A DNA stretch of 8,544 nt from Microcaldota archaeon (GTDB taxonomy: Archaea; Micrarchaeota; Micrarchaeia; Micrarchaeales; CABMGC01), in assembly GCA_027314465.1 (NCBI GenBank), contig DAHVAU010000019.1:1-8544 (forward strand), read 5' to 3'. Below the pieces are notes generated by a model. The model made no database searches. It saw only the letters and a list, made by a program, of their open reading frames with translations, and was not told where the DNA came from. The translations under genes were made by a program, and so were the position numbers. Every line of letters starts with the position of its first letter. The first letter of the stretch is position 1. Positions 1 through 5,969 of this stretch are shown one piece after another.

Positions 1-641
1 CCGCCTAGTATAGGTCCTATCCAGTACACGTACCAGTTGGTGAAATTCAGCGAGAATAGCTCAGGGCCAAGAGCGCGCGCCGGATTGGCAGCTGCACCTG
101 TGAACGGGCCTGCAATAAGTATGCCTATCATCAGCGCAATGCCTATGCCCAGGCCGCCGATCTTTGGCGCCCTCTCATCAACAGCAGTGCCGAACACTGC
201 AATGACAAGAACGAACGTTATGATGGCCTCGATAGCAATGCCCTGGTAAGCGCTCACTCCTATGGCAAGAGATGGCGCTCCCCAGGATACTGCATAGCCT
301 GCCACAGCAGGCAGCGCGATTGCAAGCACTAGCGCGCCTATGTACGCCCCTATCACCTGCGCCACTATATATGCTGACGCATCCAATGCCTTTATCCTCT
401 TTGTGACCAGCATGCCTATTGTAACTGCGGGGTTGATGTGCCCTCCGGATATTCCCATCGCTATTGTCACTGCAATGGCCAGGGCCATCCCGTGCGCAAT
501 TGCCACTATAAGCAGATTGGACGGCGCATTTGGCATGAAGTAATTCGTAGTTATTATGGATCCTGCGCCTATAAGCACCAATAAGAATGTGCCTAGCGCC
601 TCAACAAACAGTCTCTGTGTCAGATCGGGGTTCTTTGCCAT
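1..641 (-). CDS. Aquaporin / MIP family channel, C-terminus cut by window edge
   Basis: Membrane channel of the major intrinsic protein family, passing water or small neutral solutes. I translated 213 residues from the ATG at 639-641; the frame runs open off the left edge, so probably only the end of the sixth helix is missing. Both half-helix signatures are present: SGGHINPAV (NPA at residues 70-72) and AANPAR (NPA at 186-188). Hydrophobic segments surround them (about 12-30, 43-63, 91-112, 135-153, 161-178). Aligning from memory with E. coli AqpZ and GlpF, the aromatic/arginine filter would be His50, Phe150, Ala183 and Arg189. This matches neither the glycerol filter (Trp/Gly/Phe/Arg) nor the AqpZ water filter (Phe/His/Thr/Arg), so the substrate is open. 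It starts 43 bp after the peroxiredoxin stop on the same strand and has no convincing TATA box of its own, so co-transcription is likely. An upstream ATG at 658-660 is out of frame. Confidence 0.95.
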   Translation of the reverse strand, partial: MAKNPDLTQRLFVEALGTFLLVLIGAGSIITTNYFMPNAPSNLLIVAIAHGMALAIAVTIAMGISGGHINPAVTIGMLVTKRIKALDASAYIVAQVIGAYIGALVLAIALPAVAGYAVSWGAPSLAIGVSAYQGIAIEAIITFVLVIAVFGTAVDERAPKIGGLGIGIALMIGILIAGPFTGAAANPARALGPELFSLNFTNWYVYWIGPILG

Positions 642-674
642 AGTAAACACGTTTTAGCATAAATGAATGGCTGC

Positions 675-695
675 TGGCGCAGGCCTACTGCGCCA
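675..695 (-). other. Perfect 8-bp stem-loop on the peroxiredoxin stop codon
   Basis: TGGCGCAG (675-682) and CTGCGCCA (688-695) are exact reverse complements separated by 5 nt. On the minus-strand transcript the TAG stop of the peroxiredoxin lies in the loop (685-687). No U-run follows, so it does not look like an archaeal terminator. It could be an mRNA processing or stability element, or could act on termination and reinitiation before the aquaporin. The repeat is seen directly; the function is inference. Confidence 0.5.
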
Positions 696-1161
696 TGGCA
701 GATAGCGCAGCGTGTATGGCTGCGTAGTCAGGCTCTACTGTAGGGTCGTCAGATACCCATTTGTACTTCACTATGCCATCTGGCGATACTATGAATACTG
801 CCCTCTTAGCGGCAGTGTATCCCTTCAGGCCAGCAAAATCCTTGAGCTCTATCCCAAATGCCCGTACTGCCTTCCTCCTGTAGTCGCTAAGTATGGGGAA
901 GCCTAGTCCGTGCTTCTCCTTGAATGCCTTGTTTGCAAATGGCCCGTCAACGCTCACTGCCAGTATGTTGGCATTGACGCTGTTGAGCTTCGAGAGGTCA
1001 TCCCTGAAAGTGCACAGCTCCTTGGTGCACACGCCTGTGAACGCCCCAGGGAAGAATGCCAGCACAACAGTGCCCTTCTTCACCGCTTTTGAAAGATTTA
1101 CGGGCTGCAGCTCGGTATCAAACAGCTTCGCTCTTGGCATGCTCTCTCCAACTTCTACCAT
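685..1161 (-). CDS. Peroxiredoxin (AhpC/TSA superfamily, Bcp-like cysteine spacing)
   Basis: Cytosolic thiol peroxidase reducing hydrogen peroxide or organic hydroperoxides; 158 residues, a full-length single-domain protein. The active-site stretch FFPGAFTGVCTKELCTF contains the family pattern P-x3-T-x2-C: Pro38, Thr42 and peroxidatic Cys45. A second cysteine, Cys50, sits five residues on, the spacing of the resolving cysteine in Bcp/PrxQ proteins, so an intramolecular disulfide is likely. The conserved supporting arginine is probably Arg120 in AAKRAVFIV. The FPGAFT wording is closer to Prx5/AhpE-like members, so the exact subfamily is unsettled. The ATG at 1159-1161 is the only sensible start, 33 bp after the malic enzyme stop. 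No strong Shine-Dalgarno or TATA element is visible, so it is probably read from the same transcript. An aquaporin follows, which suggests a shared peroxide-handling role. Confidence 0.95.
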   Translation of the reverse strand: MVEVGESMPRAKLFDTELQPVNLSKAVKKGTVVLAFFPGAFTGVCTKELCTFRDDLSKLNSVNANILAVSVDGPFANKAFKEKHGLGFPILSDYRRKAVRAFGIELKDFAGLKGYTAAKRAVFIVSPDGIVKYKWVSDDPTVEPDYAAIHAALSAMAQ

Positions 1162-1194
1162 AAAATCACAATCATAATGGTCATGCCAAGCCTT

Positions 1195-2484
1195 TTATTT
1201 GCTCGTCTTTGGACCTACAAGGTACCTCTTGGTAGACCTCTCCATGATCCTGTACCTTCTTATGAGCCTTTGCGCGCGGATCTTTGCAGCAGAGTATGAT
1301 ATCCTGTGGCGTGCGTATCCTTCGCGCACCGCGGCCTGTGCGACCCTGGCAGAGATCATTGGTACCGAGCGCAGCGCGAATCCCTGCTCCAACGGACCTG
1401 GTATTACGCAGTTCCTTGATAGCCTGCGCCCCACGCTCTGCGCTAGGGCTACAGCAGCACAGTGAAGCATTGGATAGGTGACTTTCCTTGCCCGTGAATC
1501 GAGCAGGCCCCTCATTATTCCAGGGAATGCGAGAAGATTGTTGACCTGATTGGGCCTGTCGCTGCGCCCAGTTGCCACAACGTACGCACCTGCATCTATG
1601 GCGTCCTCATACTCTATCTCTGGATCCGGATTTGCTAGAGCGAATACTATTGGCCTATTCGCCATAAGCTGCACGTAATCCTTCTTGAACGCCCCTGCAG
1701 ACGATGCTCCTATGAATACGTCTGCCCCGTGCAGAAGCTCATCCAGCGCTCCGGACTTCCTTGCACTGTTAGTGTGCGCAGCTATCTGTGTCTTGAAGTC
1801 GTTCATGTCGCCCTTCCTGTTCCTGTATATGGCCCCTGCCCTGTCGCACACGACGATATTCCTGAATCCCGAGTTGGCGAGCTGCAGGGATATCCCAAAT
1901 CCCGCAGAGCCGGCGCCGTTGATCACTATCCTGCAGTCCTTTCCCTTCCCAGACAGCTTGAGCGAATTAAGCAGCGCCGCCAGTGCAACCACTCCTGTGC
2001 CCTGCCTGTCATCGTGAAATACTGGTATGTCAAGCTCCCTCTCCAGCCTACGGACTATCCTGAAGCTCTTAGGCGACTCTATGTCCTCGATGTTTATGCC
2101 GCCGAACGTAGGGGCTATGTTCCTAACGAGCCTTACTATCTCATCCTCGTCGCTGGTGCCGATGCACATTGGCACAGCATCCACGCCACCGAATCTCTTG
2201 AACAGCACAGCCTTGCCCTCCATCACAGGCAGGCCTGCCTGCGGGCCTATGTTGCCAAGGCCCAGTATGCGCGTGCCATCAGACACTATTGCTATGGTGT
2301 TTGACTTGGTAGTGTAGTCATATACGCGGCCAGGGTCCCTATATATCTCCTTGCTAACGTATGACACTCCTGGGGTGTAGTATGTTGACAGGTCGTCTTC
2401 GTTCTCAAGAAGCACCTTGGGTATTACTTCAGTCTTTCCCTGCGCCTGCCTATGGTATCCCAGAACCCTGCTGCGTTCAACCAT
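1195..2484 (-). CDS. NAD(P)-dependent malic enzyme (oxaloacetate-decarboxylating type)
   Basis: Oxidative decarboxylation of malate to pyruvate and CO2 with reduction of NAD(P), linking the C4 acid pool to pyruvate and supplying reducing power. The 429 residues match the minimal prokaryotic form without the C-terminal phosphotransacetylase-like domain. Visible motifs: catalytic Tyr36 in YYTPGV, catalytic Lys91 in MEGKAVLFK, metal ligands Glu133-Asp134 in INIEDIESP and Asp159 in FHDDRQGTG, dinucleotide loop GAGSAG (190-195), then FALANPDPEI (281-290) and TGRSDRPNQVNN. The usual HDDQHGT is HDDRQGT here. The last 30 or so residues form a basic tail. Cofactor preference (NAD or NADP) cannot be read reliably. 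The ATG overlaps the stop of the preceding membrane-protein gene by 8 nt, implying translational coupling. GGGA lies a few bases upstream as a weak ribosome site. Confidence 0.96.
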   Translation of the reverse strand: MVERSRVLGYHRQAQGKTEVIPKVLLENEDDLSTYYTPGVSYVSKEIYRDPGRVYDYTTKSNTIAIVSDGTRILGLGNIGPQAGLPVMEGKAVLFKRFGGVDAVPMCIGTSDEDEIVRLVRNIAPTFGGINIEDIESPKSFRIVRRLERELDIPVFHDDRQGTGVVALAALLNSLKLSGKGKDCRIVINGAGSAGFGISLQLANSGFRNIVVCDRAGAIYRNRKGDMNDFKTQIAAHTNSARKSGALDELLHGADVFIGASSAGAFKKDYVQLMANRPIVFALANPDPEIEYEDAIDAGAYVVATGRSDRPNQVNNLLAFPGIMRGLLDSRARKVTYPMLHCAAVALAQSVGRRLSRNCVIPGPLEQGFALRSVPMISARVAQAAVREGYARHRISYSAAKIRAQRLIRRYRIMERSTKRYLVGPKTSK

Positions 2485-2911
2485 CGTTCCCGGCCCCGGA
2501 CGATCTGCCCCTCCTCTTCCTTGCTACAGGTCTCATTATCCTGGCAAGCAGCACGGCAAGCAGAACAGTCACAACGATCATTATAACAACCGACAGGTAC
2601 CTGTACTGGCTTATCTGGTCGTACTGCTGCTTTGCCAGTATCTGCGCCCTGCTCGCATAGTATACCGCAAGACTTGGATGCGTTGTTATATTGCCCTGCG
2701 CCATGCGCAGATAGGTAAGCGAGCGCGTAAGGTTCGGCTGGAAGATCAGGTAGCCGCTGACATTCACAGTGTTTACGTAGGCATATGCAGCCGATACTGT
2801 GGAGTTTGCATATGCTGATGTATAGTTGGCGCTCACTGCCCCCTGTGCCATCACAGGCGCAGCTAGAAGTAGTACTGAGAATGCCGCTACCATGGCCAGC
2901 AGGCGGTCCAT
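2477..2911 (-). CDS. Small exported single-pass membrane protein, sequon-rich, unknown function
   Basis: I do not recognise a family. From the ATG at 2909-2911 it has 144 residues; an adjacent in-frame TTG at 2912-2914 is a less likely start. The N-terminus is a signal peptide (basic start, hydrophobic core, likely cleavage after the Ala of PVMA, about residue 22). About 80 external residues follow, rich in Ser, Thr, Asn, Tyr and Ala, with only one acidic residue. They carry five Asn-X-Ser/Thr sequons: NYT, NST, NVS, NLT and NIT. One transmembrane helix follows (about 105-125, YLSVVIMIVVTVLLAVLLARI region), then a basic Arg/Lys-Gly/Ser cytoplasmic tail. This is type I membrane topology with no cysteines. 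It lies 37 bp after TFB and overlaps malic enzyme by 8 nt, so it is probably co-expressed. Frame, signal and coupling make it a real gene; the function is unknown. Confidence 0.85.
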   Translation of the reverse strand: MDRLLAMVAAFSVLLLAAPVMAQGAVSANYTSAYANSTVSAAYAYVNTVNVSGYLIFQPNLTRSLTYLRMAQGNITTHPSLAVYYASRAQILAKQQYDQISQYRYLSVVIMIVVTVLLAVLLARIMRPVARKRRGRSSGAGNDG

Positions 2912-2932
2912 CAAAGCGCCATCTATACGCGG

Positions 2933-2955
2933 CCTGTGAGCAGAAAGCTCACAGG
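2933..2955 (-). other. Perfect 9-bp stem-loop on the TFB stop codon
   Basis: CCTGTGAGC (2933-2941) and GCTCACAGG (2947-2955) are exact reverse complements with a 5-nt loop (AGAAA on plus, TTTCT on the transcribed minus strand). The TGA stop of TFB (2949-2951) is inside the first arm of the transcript hairpin. The second arm fills the gap before the small membrane-protein gene. There is no following U-run, so it is unlikely to be a plain terminator. An attenuator, an RNA cleavage site or a 3'-end stabiliser for the TFB message are candidates. Confidence 0.55.
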
Positions 2956-3986
2956 TTCACGTCTATGTTGAGCTCCTTCTTGAGCTCTCTGTACCTGTTT
3001 CTTATAGTCACTTCAGTGACTCCTGCTACATCGGCGACCTCCTTCTGGGTCCTCCTTTCGCCTACAAGCGCGCCTGCTATGTACACCGCCGCAGCCGACA
3101 CTCCGGTAGGGCTCCTTCCGCTTACAAGCCCCTTCTTCATGGCCTGCTTGAGCAGAAGCACTGCCTTCTCCTGGGCGTCGCCGCTTAGCTTAAGAGCAGA
3201 GACGTATCTCGGAACGTAGCTTGAGGGATCTGTGAGAGGTATCTTGAGGTGCAGCTCGTGGGCTATGACCCTAAACGACCTGCCTATCTCCTTCTTAGGA
3301 ACGCCAGAAACCTGCGCTATCTCATCAAGAGTCCTTGGCATTCCGGCGTTTCTGCACGTTGCATACAGCGCAGCGTTCACAACAGTCTCTATGGGCCTTC
3401 CCCTTATCAGGTTGTTCTTGACGCACTGCCTGTAGAGTAGCGCTGCCTGCTCCCTGATATTGTCAGGTAGGCCAAGGTAGCTTGCCACCCTGTTGAGTTC
3501 AGGCAATGCTATGAGGTAGTTCCTCTCGCTGGAGCTTGCAATGCTCGCCCTCTTATGCCACTTCCTCATCCTGTATAGCTGTGCCTGTCTCTTTGAAGGC
3601 AGCTTGGTGCCCCTGATGTCCTTGTTATACATGTCTATTTCGGTGACAAGGCCCTTGTTTGGCTTCATGTACTTTATAGGCGCTCCGGTCCTTGCCCTGG
3701 CGTTGCGCTGGTCGGCATCAAATGCCCTCCACTCCGGCCCCACGTCCGTGACGTTCTCCTCTATTATGAGGCCGCAGTTGTTGCACACGTACTCCCCTTT
3801 CTCATTATCGAATATTATGTCCATGCTGCCGCAGCTAGGGCACTTCTTGATGTCGCTGCCCTGCTCCGTCATCCTTGGGATGCCTGCCCTCCTGGGTTCG
3901 AAGCCTGCTGGTGAAGGCGGCTCTATCTCAATCTCAGGTGGCTGGTTCTTTCTCGCATTCTTTGCGACTTTGTTCTGTTTTGCCAT
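2949..3986 (-). CDS. tfb: Transcription initiation factor TFB (TFIIB homologue)
   Basis: General archaeal transcription factor that bridges TBP on the TATA box, the BRE element and RNA polymerase. From the ATG at 3984-3986 it has 345 residues. Order: a basic then Pro/Glu-rich N-terminal extension (about 1-48), zinc ribbon CPSC...CNNC (Cys49, 52, 68, 71), B-reader/linker region with GPEWRAFD (about 83-90) and RTGAP, first cyclin repeat (about 152-245), second cyclin repeat (about 252-340). The last repeat ends in the BRE-contacting helix-turn-helix TQKEVADVAGVTEVTIRNRY. An in-frame ATG at 4008-4010 would add eight residues. I prefer 3986 because GGGGAT lies just upstream of it and the box A at 4021-4029 predicts a start near 3999. 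The extension makes it somewhat longer than usual TFBs of about 300 residues. It is the first gene of a co-directional five-gene run. Confidence 0.97.
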   Translation of the reverse strand: MAKQNKVAKNARKNQPPEIEIEPPSPAGFEPRRAGIPRMTEQGSDIKKCPSCGSMDIIFDNEKGEYVCNNCGLIIEENVTDVGPEWRAFDADQRNARARTGAPIKYMKPNKGLVTEIDMYNKDIRGTKLPSKRQAQLYRMRKWHKRASIASSSERNYLIALPELNRVASYLGLPDNIREQAALLYRQCVKNNLIRGRPIETVVNAALYATCRNAGMPRTLDEIAQVSGVPKKEIGRSFRVIAHELHLKIPLTDPSSYVPRYVSALKLSGDAQEKAVLLLKQAMKKGLVSGRSPTGVSAAAVYIAGALVGERRTQKEVADVAGVTEVTIRNRYRELKKELNIDVNL

Positions 3987-3989
3987 TTT

Positions 3990-3995
3990 ATCCCC
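3990..3995 (-). promoter_or_regulatory. Shine-Dalgarno-like GGGGAT that favours the inner TFB start
   Basis: On the minus strand the sequence reads GGGGATAAAATGG, placing a G-run five bases before the ATG at 3984-3986. It is a partial match to the archaeal GGAGGTGAT consensus. The outer ATG at 4010 has its nearest purine-rich stretch (GGAAGG) about 20 nt away, too far to serve. Most other genes here show no clear ribosome site, so this is moderate evidence only. Confidence 0.4.
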
Positions 3996-4020
3996 TATAG
4001 TATCACGCATTATGGATTAG

Positions 4021-4029
4021 TATTTTAAA
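4021..4029 (-). promoter_or_regulatory. Box A (TATA) candidate for tfb, proximal
   Basis: TTTAAAATA on the minus strand resembles the archaeal TTTAWATA consensus. Counting about 26 bp from its centre puts transcription start near 3999, giving a leader of about 13 nt to the ATG at 3986 and excluding the ATG at 4010. The 122-bp spacer 3987-4108 otherwise holds only AT-rich sequence and the second candidate at 4069-4076. Confidence 0.45.
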
Positions 4030-4068
4030 CCTTCCTAAGAAAAGCAGATAAATAATGCCACAATAAGA

Positions 4069-4076
4069 TATTTAAA
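4069..4076 (-). promoter_or_regulatory. Box A (TATA) candidate for tfb, distal
   Basis: TTTAAATA on the minus strand is an exact match to TTTAWATA. It would start transcription near 4046, giving a leader of about 35 nt to the outer ATG (4010) or about 60 nt to the inner one (3986). It lies 33 bp beyond the stop of the upstream glycosyltransferase gene, so it could equally be AT-rich termination sequence of that gene. Confidence 0.35.
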
Positions 4077-4108
4077 ACTTTCGCCATGTTTGCGTCTGCA
4101 TAACGGTT

Positions 4109-5833
4109 TCAGGGCCTGTAATTGCTCATCCTGTAGAGCGCGAAGTTGCTGCCAGATACATTGGTCGATGCGAGTGTGGTGAGGTTGTACGTGGTGAGGT
4201 ACCCTGGGCATTCGCCTGAGTTGTAGGGGCTCACGTTGCACCAGTATCCATAGTCCAGCACAAAGCAGCTGAATCCGGACTCAAACGCAGTGAAGCTGCT
4301 ATTAGTAGATCCCAGATAGCCAATCTGCGCCGCGCTCCTGTTGTACTCGTACCATATGTCCGGGGTGAATGAGAATACCAGGCAGTTGCTCGGAACTGCA
4401 GATGCATTGCCGTATATGAAATTCGTGGCTGCCATGGGCAGATGCTCTTGGGGCATCTGCGAGGTGGGCAGAGTTATAGTACCCAGGGCGTTATAGAAGG
4501 GGAACACTGCGAATGCTAGCAGCAGCAGCGCAAGCGCGATAGACGCCACTATACCGCGCATCCACGCATTGCGCAGCTTCTGCAGCCCGAAGGACAGCTT
4601 TGGCAGCTCCTCGCTTATCCTTGCAATTGCATAGCCTGCGAATATGGCTATCGCAGGATATATCACCAGCATGAACCTTACGTCAACTCCGTACGTCACT
4701 GAACCTGCATAGAAGGCATCATAGAACGCGTGCAAGACGAGCACCCAAAGGCCCAGTGCAACTGCATAGTGCCTATCCTCCCGCCTGCCGAACAGAAGCA
4801 TTAGTACGACGCCAACTATGGCTATTATCGTGGTAAGAGGTGCGAAGTACGCCGGATAGTAGCCTGCTGAGTTGTATGCCCCTAGGAAGAAGCCTGTGTT
4901 TGCCTTTATGTTGCACATAAAGTTTGATAGGGAGAATGTAGAGGTGCTGCTCGACCCGCATAGAGCTCCGCTTCCGTAGTTGAGGGAACTGGCCTCGTAT
5001 GATACATAGTATATGTCAGGCATTATTAGAATTGCGAACGCCACAATAACCGCGGCTATGTAAACTGCCCTGCTGCTGCCCAGCGCCTGCTTGGCTCTGC
5101 GGGCATAGTGCAGGATCAGCGGCAGCTCCATGACTACGAATATCGGTATCAGCAGCCCGGCCTCTATGCGCACGTATACTGCCATGCCCAGGGCAGCCAG
5201 GAAAAAGCCCATGGTCTTCCAGCTCCTTGCGTTCCTGTATACCTCGTACGCAAGGAATGCCAACACAGTAAATGCCATCAGAGTGAGGTTTGGCACGGCC
5301 TGTGTCCTAGACCATATGAACAGCTCAGGTATGAGCGCAAATACTACGGCGGATGCTACTGCTGATCTGCGCCCGAACATTAGCGATGCGAGTAGGAACA
5401 CCAGGAATATTGAGAGTGCGCCTACTGCAAGCTCGAACCCGTACGCAGTTGCGGTGCCTATTCCAAATATGCCGAAGGCAATAGCCAGGTAGAACGACAT
5501 CTCTGCAGGGTCGTGGTATATCAGGTTGGCTCCGCACGATGACAGATGCGCAGTCCCGTACTGGCACCACAGCGCGTTTCCATGGCCAAGTATGTTGAGC
5601 GCCATGCCCTGGTATATGTTCTCGTCAAAGTAGAGCTGCTCTGCGGGATTTACGTACTTGATGGAGAAGAGAACGAAAAAGGCTATGACCGCAAGTGCTA
5701 TAAGCAGCGTTGTCTGGCTGATCCTTCCCCTGAAGGATGCCGCTATGCGCCGCCTTGACAGATATATCGATGCGAAGAGCCACACGAGCAGCGCTACGTA
5801 CACTGCAGTAAATGCGTAGCCAAGTATGATCAT
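4109..5833 (-). CDS. Polytopic membrane glycosyltransferase, GT-C fold (PMT/ArnT/GT39-like)
   Basis: Integral membrane protein of 574 residues, probably transferring a sugar from a polyprenyl-phosphate donor to a lipid or protein outside the membrane. Two hydrophobic helices (about 2-24 and 41-59) flank a basic loop. The first external loop carries YFDENIYQGMA (Asp70-Glu71, Tyr74), the Asp/Glu motif typical of GT-C enzymes, followed by HDPAEMSFY, the position of the HPP-type motif in PMT_2 proteins. About eight to ten more hydrophobic segments run to residue 450. A C-terminal external domain (about 455-574) contains four cysteines (484, 523, 532, 542) and six Asn-X-Ser/Thr sequons. Further cysteine pairs in the loops (90/100, 292/307) suggest disulfides. 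Donor, acceptor and exact family cannot be fixed from sequence. It has its own near-leaderless promoter and is separated from tfb by 122 bp. The start ATG is at 5831-5833. Confidence 0.8.
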   Translation of the reverse strand: MIILGYAFTAVYVALLVWLFASIYLSRRRIAASFRGRISQTTLLIALAVIAFFVLFSIKYVNPAEQLYFDENIYQGMALNILGHGNALWCQYGTAHLSSCGANLIYHDPAEMSFYLAIAFGIFGIGTATAYGFELAVGALSIFLVFLLASLMFGRRSAVASAVVFALIPELFIWSRTQAVPNLTLMAFTVLAFLAYEVYRNARSWKTMGFFLAALGMAVYVRIEAGLLIPIFVVMELPLILHYARRAKQALGSSRAVYIAAVIVAFAILIMPDIYYVSYEASSLNYGSGALCGSSSTSTFSLSNFMCNIKANTGFFLGAYNSAGYYPAYFAPLTTIIAIVGVVLMLLFGRREDRHYAVALGLWVLVLHAFYDAFYAGSVTYGVDVRFMLVIYPAIAIFAGYAIARISEELPKLSFGLQKLRNAWMRGIVASIALALLLLAFAVFPFYNALGTITLPTSQMPQEHLPMAATNFIYGNASAVPSNCLVFSFTPDIWYEYNRSAAQIGYLGSTNSSFTAFESGFSCFVLDYGYWCNVSPYNSGECPGYLTTYNLTTLASTNVSGSNFALYRMSNYRP

Positions 5834-5860
5834 GCAAACATTTAGATTCTAGGATAAGAA

Positions 5861-5869
5861 TTTATAAAT
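5861..5869 (-). promoter_or_regulatory. Box A (TATA) of the glycosyltransferase gene
   Basis: ATTTATAAA on the minus strand is a good archaeal box A. Its centre is 32 bp upstream of the ATG at 5833, predicting a transcript start near 5838 and a leader of only about 5 nt. No Shine-Dalgarno sequence is present, as expected for an almost leaderless message. Confidence 0.6.
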
Positions 5870-5888
5870 GGTAAGGCACATCGCCGCC

Positions 5889-5906
5889 ATGCGGGCAATG
5901 CCGCAT
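5889..5906. repeat. Inverted repeat in the divergent promoter region
   Basis: ATGCGG (5889-5894) and CCGCAT (5901-5906) are reverse complements with a 6-nt spacer. A looser outer pair CGCCG (5882-5886) and CGGCG (5927-5931) surrounds them. They lie between the two divergent TATA boxes (5861-5869 and 5940-5949), where an operator would be expected. The arms are short, so this may be chance. The rest of the 136-bp intergenic stretch shows nothing else. Confidence 0.3.
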
Positions 5907-5939
5907 ACACTGCGTCAATAATCGCACGGCGTACCAAAG

Positions 5940-5949
5940 ATATTTTAAG
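5940..5949 (+). promoter_or_regulatory. Box A (TATA) of the mvaD-PMK pair, leaderless
   Basis: ATATTTTAAG on the plus strand follows an A-rich CCAAAG that could be the BRE. Its centre is about 25-26 bp before the ATG at 5970, so transcription should begin at or next to the start codon. No ribosome binding site precedes the ATG, consistent with a leaderless mRNA. Confidence 0.55.
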
Positions 5950-5969
5950 ATGGATAGCGAGACTCTACC

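Noticed and set aside
1729..2304. Plus-strand open frame of 191 codons opposite malic enzyme
   Set aside because: It lies entirely antisense to a gene with clear catalytic motifs. The translation has no recognisable domain and its composition is that of a shadow frame.
2485..2500. GC-rich CCGG-CC-CCGG palindrome upstream of the malic enzyme ATG
   Set aside because: Only four perfect pairs with a 2-nt centre inside coding sequence; easily produced by chance in Gly/Arg codons.
4007..4058. GCATTAT / ATAATGC inverted repeat in the tfb promoter region
   Set aside because: Seven-base arms separated by 38 nt in AT-rich DNA are not significant without conservation data.
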